Positions 1 to 8,300 of a stretch of 64,000 bases of DNA are shown here, piece after piece; position 1 is the first letter of the stretch, and every line of letters begins with the position of its first letter. The notes beneath the pieces are model-generated. The model worked only from the letters and a program-made list of their open reading frames with translations, did not search any database and was not told where the DNA came from. Source of the stretch: Bacteroidota bacterium (GTDB lineage: Bacteria; Bacteroidota; Bacteroidia; Chitinophagales; JADIYW01); contig JAQBNI010000150.1 of assembly GCA_028288625.1 (NCBI GenBank), forward strand, positions 1-64,000. The letters are read 5' to 3'. The position numbers were made by a program, and so were the translations under genes.

Positions 1-88
1 AATGTGCAGACCGGGAATGGATACTTGCGAAGATGAAGGAATGAGTGATGCAATTTTTGTTATAAGTTATAAGGGATCTTGTTTATAA
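1..88 (+). other. Possible 3' tail of an upstream gene
   Basis: Two plus-strand frames are open from the window edge: one ends at a TGA at 42-44 (last residues WILAKMKE), the other at a TAA at 86-88. The first reads more like protein, but the stretch is too short to identify. It is followed by AT-rich sequence up to holB. I cannot say which frame, if either, is coding. Confidence 0.25.
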
Positions 89-139
89 AAATCCTTTTAA
101 CCATTAACGATTAACTGATAACTTACATTATTTTCGCCC

Positions 140-1255
140 ATGCTTTTTAAAGATGTGATAGGTCAGCCGGAGATCAGGCAGCATTTGTTGGATATTGCGA
201 AGCGTGAAAAGATCCCGCATGCACAATTATTTATGTCTCAGCCGGGTTCGGGCGCGCTTGCACTCGCATTGGCATTTACCCAGTATGTGGTTTGTGTAAA
301 TAAACAGGATAATGACAGCTGCGGCGTTTGTTCGGCTTGCATAAAAGCGCAGAAGATGATCCATCCGGATATTCATTATACATATCCGATCATTGCAAAA
401 AGACCTTCGCCGCATCCGAGCTTAAGCACAGATTATATACAGGAATGGAGAGAGGCTATCACACAAAATCCTTATATCAACGAGCTCGAGTGGCTGCAAA
501 ATATTGGCGCAGAAAACAAGCAGGGAAATATTACTGCAGACGAAGCGAGAAATATTCTCAGTGGTTTAAAGCTTACTACGTTTGAAGCGGAATATAAAAT
601 ACAGATCATCTGGATGGCGGAAGCATTATCAAGAGAAGGAAATATTTTATTAAAGTTACTGGAAGAGCCTCCGGAGAAAACGATATTAATATTGATTGCG
701 GAAAACCAGGAAGAGATACTTCCAACAATTTTATCGCGATGCCAGTTAGTAAAAATAAATAAGATCGATGATGCATCTATTGCACAGGCGTTATTGAAGA
801 AAGGTGTTCCTCAATCCGAGACCACGCACATTGCATATTTAGCGGATGGTAATTTTAATGAAGCATTAAAATTAATGGATAGCGAAACTCATGGGAACAC
901 AAGATTACTTACACAGTGGCTTGATTTTTCCGTGAACCTGAAAGCGGGAGAACTGTTGCGCTGGACAGAGGAAACCGGTAAGATGGGAAGAGAAAATATA
1001 AAATCGTTTTTGGAATATTCCACACATATTTTTCGTGAAGCACTAATGCTGCTCCATATAAAAGAGTACTCTCCACGATTAGCGCATGATGAATTAACGC
1101 TTGCTTCGCGCATCAACAGATTTTTGAATTACGAAAAACTATCTGATATTTTACAGCTGATCAATAAGAAGCATTATGAGATTGAACGCAATGTCAGTCC
1201 TAAAATGGTTTTAATGGACATGTCTCTCAAAGTTCGAAAGATCCTAAAAAAATAA
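140..1255 (+). CDS. holB: DNA polymerase III subunit delta' (clamp loader)
   Basis: Delta' subunit of the clamp loader, which helps place the beta sliding clamp on primed DNA. The 371-aa product has the AAA+ layout. It starts with FKDVIGQPEIRQHL, followed by a P-loop region that has lost the lysine (PGSGALALAL), as is normal for delta', which does not hydrolyse ATP. A cluster of four cysteines between about residues 52 and 66 (CVNK...CGVCSAC) fits the zinc module of clamp-loader subunits. The SRC motif (SRCQLVKI, about residue 200) carries the arginine finger. The length is usual for Bacteroidota. In many Bacteroidota holB lies next to the PSP1 gene; here the two are separated by about 13 kb holding the adhesin operon. 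Confidence 0.93.
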   Translation: MLFKDVIGQPEIRQHLLDIAKREKIPHAQLFMSQPGSGALALALAFTQYVVCVNKQDNDSCGVCSACIKAQKMIHPDIHYTYPIIAKRPSPHPSLSTDYIQEWREAITQNPYINELEWLQNIGAENKQGNITADEARNILSGLKLTTFEAEYKIQIIWMAEALSREGNILLKLLEEPPEKTILILIAENQEEILPTILSRCQLVKINKIDDASIAQALLKKGVPQSETTHIAYLADGNFNEALKLMDSETHGNTRLLTQWLDFSVNLKAGELLRWTEETGKMGRENIKSFLEYSTHIFREALMLLHIKEYSPRLAHDELTLASRINRFLNYEKLSDILQLINKKHYEIERNVSPKMVLMDMSLKVRKILKK

Positions 1256-1332
1256 ACTTTTTTTTCTTACTTATAATTACCTGAAAATTAAGAAATTGGG
1301 TCTGTTTTTTGAAAGCAGCGAATAAACTTAAA

Positions 1333-1385
1333 TTGATATAAATCAATAAAAACTTTGGTGGTTTCAACTTTAACATATACATTTG
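1333..1385 (+). promoter_or_regulatory. FNR/CRP-type box plus Bacteroidota promoter of the adhesin operon
   Basis: TTGAT-ATAA-ATCAA (1333-1346) is a perfect match to the FNR-type palindrome TTGATNNNNATCAA. Eight bases on is TTTG (1354-1357), then N20, then TACATTTG (1378-1385), a perfect Bacteroidota -33/-7 promoter. Transcription would start near 1390, giving a leader of about 380 nt before the gene at 1774. The interval 1256-1601 holds no other recognisable feature. The regulator is inferred from the box only. Confidence 0.6.
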
Positions 1386-1601
1386 TTTTATAAGTCGTCG
1401 TTAGACTCCTATACGAGACAGAATTCCCCAACTTAGAAACTCACCCGATTTTATTAGCAAAGGGTCCCAACCTCTTGGAATGTGCTGAAAGAATTAAGCT
1501 AACTATTATTTTATTATGGACTAGATCCAAAAGCCCATTAGTTATTGCTAATACATAAAACTATTTGTATCGATAAATATCTACATTTTAACCATAACAT
1601 T

Positions 1602-1784
1602 ATGAAACCAAAGAGTACACTTCACTTTTTTGTTATAGGCATCCTTTATCTTTTTTCAAACCTGTTTTTACTTTCAAAACAGAAAGGATTCTCCGGATCT
1701 ATGATCATCGATTCTACTCCACGCACATATACCTCTTCTGATTTTTTTCTTAATCGTGATAAACTTATCAATCATGAAAATTAA
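1602..1784 (+). CDS. Possible small hydrophobic peptide, unknown
   Basis: A 60-aa reading frame starting MKPKSTLHFF has one strongly hydrophobic segment (about residues 8-25) like a signal or membrane anchor, then a polar tail. It overlaps the start of the next gene by 11 bp in another frame, which could couple translation. An in-frame ATG at 1545 would lengthen it to 79 aa. No family is recognised. It may be just the leader of the adhesin operon mRNA. Confidence 0.3.
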   Translation: MKPKSTLHFFVIGILYLFSNLFLLSKQKGFSGSMIIDSTPRTYTSSDFFLNRDKLINHEN

Positions 1785-2307
1785 AAATTTAAATACTCCA
1801 TTACACAGTTGCTATAAAAATTATCTGTTGCAAATTGTTACGATGCTTTTTTTATTCATACACTGCACAGCGTTTGGGCAAAGCTCGAAACAAAATTTAA
1901 ATGCTGCACTAAAAGTTGAGATCTTAATTATAAAAAAGAGTGATGCGCCGCATACCAGCAAAGTTCATGTATACCAGTTGAAAGCTGTAAATACTTCGGT
2001 GAAAGATATTTCATTTAGTCTTACCGGTACAAATATTAATTGCGTTGGAAAGAAAAATAGTGGGATGGATATAAAGGTATATCAGGGTAACCCGGAAAAT
2101 ACGGATTTGCTTTCTTCCACTTCGCCAATGATCACAGTGCCTGCAGGTAGTTCGGTAGAATTTTATGTGAAACTCACAAGACCTGCAAATACTTTATTGA
2201 ATACATGGAATTGCACGGAAGTTAAAGCCATTGGTCAGAATAATTTAATTCTGTCTGAAGGTGCAATTATAGAATCTTTTATTCCTGATCCTGCTGATTT
2301 CAGGTAA
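1774..2307 (+). CDS. Small secreted protein, first gene of the adhesin operon
   Basis: A product of about 177 aa with a long N-terminal region ending in a hydrophobic stretch (IVTMLFLFIHCTAFGQ) that looks like a Sec signal peptide cleaved after AFGQ. A start at the internal ATG at 1846 would give a shorter signal peptide. The mature part alternates beta-strand-like segments and contains two cysteines (NCVGKK, WNCTEV). A beta-sandwich of Ig/Fn3 type is plausible but no family is recognised. A GTG at 1756 is an in-frame alternative start; the ATG at 1774 is preferred. The stop lies 30 bp before the giant adhesin, so the two are probably co-transcribed. A role as accessory or minor subunit of the adhesin is inference from position only. 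Confidence 0.65.
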   Translation: MKIKNLNTPLHSCYKNYLLQIVTMLFLFIHCTAFGQSSKQNLNAALKVEILIIKKSDAPHTSKVHVYQLKAVNTSVKDISFSLTGTNINCVGKKNSGMDIKVYQGNPENTDLLSSTSPMITVPAGSSVEFYVKLTRPANTLLNTWNCTEVKAIGQNNLILSEGAIIESFIPDPADFR

Positions 2308-2337
2308 TGGAAATAACGCTAATGGAAAAATATTTTT

Positions 2338-5300
2338 ATGGGAAATTTTACAAAACTTATAAGAAGCGGATTATTGCTTGCGGTGATTGCTCTTATACAA
2401 ACGCCTGCATCAGCACAGCTGCAGGTTGCCTTTGCACCGAGATTTTCTGATGCAGTGTATGGTGATTTCGTAACTATAGGCAATAATATGTTGTCTACTA
2501 CGGCTTCGGGCAACTATACGGGAACAGATGGTAATCACAATATCACTTCTGTGTTTGTAGATATAGATGCGGATAATACCACCTTTAATTCAAGCAGTGC
2601 AAATTTGGTGGATCCAATTCCGAATACAAATTGTGTATTCATTAAAAAAGCATATTTATACTGGGCTGCAGCAGATTTTGAAGAAGCCAATATCGCTAAT
2701 GAACCTGTATGGAATTATAATGATATAAAACTGATGTTGCCCGGATCTGCCACGTACACTACAATTACAGCAGACAATGTTGTGTACAGGGGAAGAACGA
2801 CCCATTTTGTAAATGACCCTTATGTATGTTTTAAAGATATTACTTCTCTCGTACAGGGATTGGGAAGTCCGTATGGAAAATACCAGGTCGCAAATGTGCG
2901 GACGAAGAAAGGGGATTTAAATCCTGATCATACAGGCAGTAACGTTGGAACATCCGGTGGATGGCAGGTTATTTTTGTTTATGAAGGAACTAAAGATCCA
3001 CAAGGGAATGCCATTTTGCCTGCTAAATATATTTCTGTATTTGATGGATATGCAAATGTTACTTCATCACAGAATAATTATAACATTACGATTTCCGGTT
3101 TTCAGACTCCTCCCGTTGGTAATATTCAGACGAAGATCATGTTTGGCGCCTTGGAAGGAGACCGCGACCTGACCGGTGATCAGTTCCAGATCAGGAATGT
3201 CGCAAATACTTTTGTAGATATGACTACGGGAAGCCTCAGACCTACGACTAATTTTTTTGATAGCAGGATCACGGCGGAAAATACGGATTATATAAACAGG
3301 AACCCCGCAAGTACAAATACGCTTGGATATGATATCGGTTATTTTACATTGAGCAATCCTGGAAATAGTATTATTACAAATAGTCAGACTTCTGCTGTTT
3401 TCCGCCTTACTTCCAACCAGGAAACTTATGGACTTTACATGGTGGGTTTTTCTACAGATGTATGGGCGCCCGATCTGTCACCGATGGTGCAGGTTTCAAG
3501 TCCCGGTACTGTTAATCCGGGGGATACCATATCTTATACATTCACTGTAAAAAATAGTGGAAATGATGATGCAAGAAATGTAGTGATCACGAGGACACTT
3601 CCTCCGGAAGTTGATCTGGTACAACCCGTTACACCGCTTCCTGCCGGTGTAACGTATTCTTATAATACAGGTACAAGAGTATTGTCATTCTTTATTCAGA
3701 ATGGATTAGTGGATGTAGGAGATGCGGCTATTAATATCTCATATAAAACGGTACTTAAGGATCAGTGCTATTTTTTAGAAACTGCATGTCCTGCAAATAT
3801 TAATGCACAAATATTGGCTACTTATACAGGCGTTCAGAATCCGAATACGCAAACTACGCTGAGTTCAAATGGGCTTACCGCTTGCGGCTTAGGAAATGAT
3901 AAGCCGAATGTTACAACTGTAAATTCGCCATCTGCTGCCGGTTGGGCAACAAATGCAGGTGCATTGAATCGCACCGTTAATTGTAACGATGCGCCGGGTT
4001 TAGCTGCAGCAGAAGCGTTATTTCCGGCAACAACAAAATGTAATTTCACTTTAAATAAAGTAACAGGTTCTTTTGCGGCGATTGCCAATTCATGTCCTGT
4101 TATTGGAACATATACCAATACGTGGACCTTTACAGATAAATGCGGAAGAACAAGCCCGGTATTCACACAAATAATTACCGTTCAGGATACGACAAAGCCT
4201 GTATTTACAAGTCAACTGCCTGCTAATGCAATAGTCAATTGTAATGCAGTGCCGACAGCTCCTACGCTTACAGCTTCAGATAATTGCACGACGGGTACAG
4301 TTACATTTAACGAAGTTCGTACAAATGGTAATTGCGTAAACAATTACGTTTTATCGAGAACATGGATTGCCAAGGATGCATGCAACAACAGCATATCATA
4401 TACGCAAACTTTAACGGTACAGGATACAACACGCCCTGTATTTGTTCAGTCACTTCCGGTGAATGCGGTCATATGCGGGAATCCCGCTCCGGCTCCGACT
4501 CTTACAGCAACTGATAATTGCGGACAGGCAACGGTTGTATTTACTGAATTGATAGATTCTGTTTCTGTTCCGGGTGTAAAAACTTACACACGCAAATGGA
4601 CAGCCACTGATGTATGTAATAACAGTACAATCTATACACAAACAATTACATCAAATGCAATTAAGGTGACAACACAAAATCCTGTGATCTGTCAGGGGCA
4701 AAGTGTAACCGTCGGAAATCACACGTATACAACATCGGGAACATTTAAAGATACTTTGCAAACAAGTAAGGGTTGCGATAGTATTGTAACTACGAATCTT
4801 ACGGTAAATCCTGTGAAGACGACAACGCAAAGTCCGGTGATCTGCCAGGGACAAAGTGTAACGGTAGGCAATCATACTTATACAACATCAGGAACATTTA
4901 AAGATACGTTGCAAACGAGTAAGGGATGTGATAGTATCATTACTACAAATCTTACAGTGAATCCTGCAATCGCAACAACACAAAATCCTGTGGTTTGCCA
5001 GGGGCAAAGTGTAACCGTCGGAAATAATATTTATACATCATCAGGAACATTTAAAGATACTTTACAAACAAGTAAAGGATGTGATAGCGTCGTTACCACA
5101 AATCTTACGGTGAATCCTGCAATCGCAACAACACAAAATCCTGTGATCTGCCAGGGAGAAAGTGTAACTGTCGGGAATCATATTTATACATCATCAGGAA
5201 CTTTTAAAGATACTTTACAAACAAGTAAGGGATGCGATAGTATTATAACTACGAATCTTACGGTGAATCCTGTAAAGACGACAACGCAAAGTCCTGTAAT

Positions 5301-8300
5301 TTGCCAGGGAGAAAATGTAACAGTCGGAATCCATACTTATAGTTCCTCAGGAACATTTAAAGATACACTACAAACAAGTAAGGGTTGCGATAGTATCGTT
5401 ACTACAAATCTTACCGTAAATCCTGTGAAGACAACAACACAAAGTCCGGTGATCTGCCAGGGAGAAAGCGTAACGGTTGGGAATCATACTTATACTTCAT
5501 CAGGAACATTTAAAGATACTTTACAAACAAGTAAGGGATGCGATAGTATCGTTACTACAAATCTTACAGTGAATTCTGTGAAGACGACAACGCAAAGTCC
5601 GGTGATCTGCCAGGGACAAAGTGTAACCGTCGGAAATCATACTTATACAACATCAGGGACTTTTAAAGATACTTTGCAAACAAGCAAGGGTTGCGATAGT
5701 ATTGTTACTACGAATCTAACAGTGAATTCAGTGATCACAACAACACAAAATCCTGTGCTCTGCCAGGGGCAAAGTGTAACAGTGGGGAATCATACTTATA
5801 CTTCATCAGGAACATTCACAGACACTCTGCAAACTTCTAAAGGCTGCGATAGTATCGTTACTACAAATCTTACCGTAAATCCTGTGAAGACCACAACGCA
5901 AAGTCCTGTAATATGCCAGGGTGAAAGTGTAATTGTAGGTAATCACATTTACACATCATCCGGAACTTTTAAAGACACTCTGCAAACTTCTAAAGGATGC
6001 GATAGTATAGTTACCACAAACCTTACCGTAAATCCTGTGAAGACTACAACGCAAAGTCCTGTAATATGCCAGGGTGAAACTGTAACTGTCGGAGATCACA
6101 CCTATACATCCGCGGGAACATTTAAAGATACTTTACAAACTAGCAAGGGCTGCGATAGTATCGTTACTACAAATCTTATCGTAAATCCTGTGAAGACTAC
6201 AACTCAAAGCCCTGTAATCTGTCAAGATGAAAGTGTAACTGTCGGAAATCACAATTATACTTCATCAGGAACATTCACAGACACTCTACAAACAAGCAAG
6301 GGTTGTGACAGTGTCGTTACCACAAACCTTACAGTAAATCCTGTAAAGACCACAACACTAAATCCTGTGATTTGCCAGGGTGGTCATGTAACGGTTGGAA
6401 ACCATACATACTCAACAACAGGAATATTCAAAGATACCTTACAAACGAGCAAGGGTTGCGATAGCATTATCACTACCAACCTCACAGTAAATCCAAATAC
6501 ACAATTTATACAAGCACCGCATATTTGTCAGGGAGAAAGTATTACAGTAGGCACGATCATTCACAATCAAAGCGGCATCTATATAGATACCATTCGAAAC
6601 AGTAAGGGTTGTGATAGTATAGTGTTTACAAAACTTACGGTTGACTCTGTCAAAACCGTAACGCAAAATCTTCAGATCTGCCAGGGAGAAAGTATAACTG
6701 TAGGCAGTCATACCTATTCAACTACCGGAACATTTACAGATACATTACAAACGAACAGGAGTTGCGATAGTATTATCACAACTCATCTTACGGTAAACCC
6801 TTTGAAAGCGACAACACAGAATCCGGTGATCTGTCAGGGCGAAAGTGTAACCGTTGGGAATCACATTTATACTTCTTCAGGAACATTCACAGACACTCTG
6901 CAAACGTCTAAAGGCTGCGACAGTAGCGTTACCACTCATCTTACCGTAAATCCCGTGAAGACGACAACACAAAATCCGGTGATCTGCCAGGGAGCAAGCG
7001 TAATTGTTGGAAATCATAATTATACTTCTTCGGGAACATTCTCAGACACGCTGCAAACATCCAAAGGCTGCGACAGTATTGTTACAACAAATCTTACCGT
7101 AAATCCTGTGAAGACATCAACACAAGATCCTGTGATCTGTCCGGGTGAAACTGTAACTATCGGAAATCACACGCATTCATCTGCGGGAACATTTAAAGAT
7201 ACTTTACAAACGAGCAAGGGTTGCGATAGTATCGTCACCACAAATCTTACGGTAAATCCTGTGAAGACATCAACACAAAATCCTGTGCTCTGCCAGGGAC
7301 AAAGTGTAACTGTCGGAAATCATACATATAATTCATCCGGAACATTTACTGACACGCTGCAAACGAGCCAGGGATGTGATAGTATCGTCACTACTAATCT
7401 TATGGTAAATCCTGTGAAAACATCAACACAAGATCCGGTGATCTGCCAAGGTGAAAGTGTAACTGTCGGAAATCATACATATACTTCATCCGGAACATTC
7501 ACAGACATTCTGCAAACAAGCAAGGGTTGCGATAGTACGGTTACAACAAATCTTACCGTAAATCCTGTGAAGGCAACAACACAAAATCCTGTGATCTGCC
7601 AGGGTGGAAGTGTAACTGTTGGAAATCATACATACACTTCATCCGGAACATTTACAGACATTCTACAAACAAGCAAGGGTTGCGATAGTACGGTTACAAC
7701 AAATCTTACCGTAAATCCTGTGAAGACGACGACACAAAATCGTGTGATCTGCCAGGGAGAAACTGTAACTGTTGGAAATCACACATACTCTTCGTCAGGA
7801 ACATTTACAGATACTTTGCGAACCAGCAAGGGATGTGATAGCATTGTTACCACAAATATTTCTGTAGATCCGTTTAAGACAACAACTCAGGATCCGGTAA
7901 TTTGCCAGGGAGAAAGTGCAACTGTCGGAAATCATATTTATGCATCTTCAGGAACATTCATAGATACTTTACAAACGAGTAAGGGTTGTGATAGTATCGT
8001 TACTACAAATCTTACAGTGAATCCTGTGAAATCAACTTCACAAAGTCCGGTCATTTGCCAGGGCACAAGTATAATAGTCGGAAATCATACGTACACCTTA
8101 TCAGGAACATTTACGGATACTTTGCAAACAAGCAAGGGATGTGATAGTATCGTAACTACAAACCTTACAGTAAATCCTGTGAAGACGATTACACAAAATC
8201 CTGTAATTTGTCAGGGCGCAAGTATTACCGTAGGAAATCACACTTACACATCATCAGGAACATTCACAGATACTTTACAAACCAGCAAGGGATGCGATAG

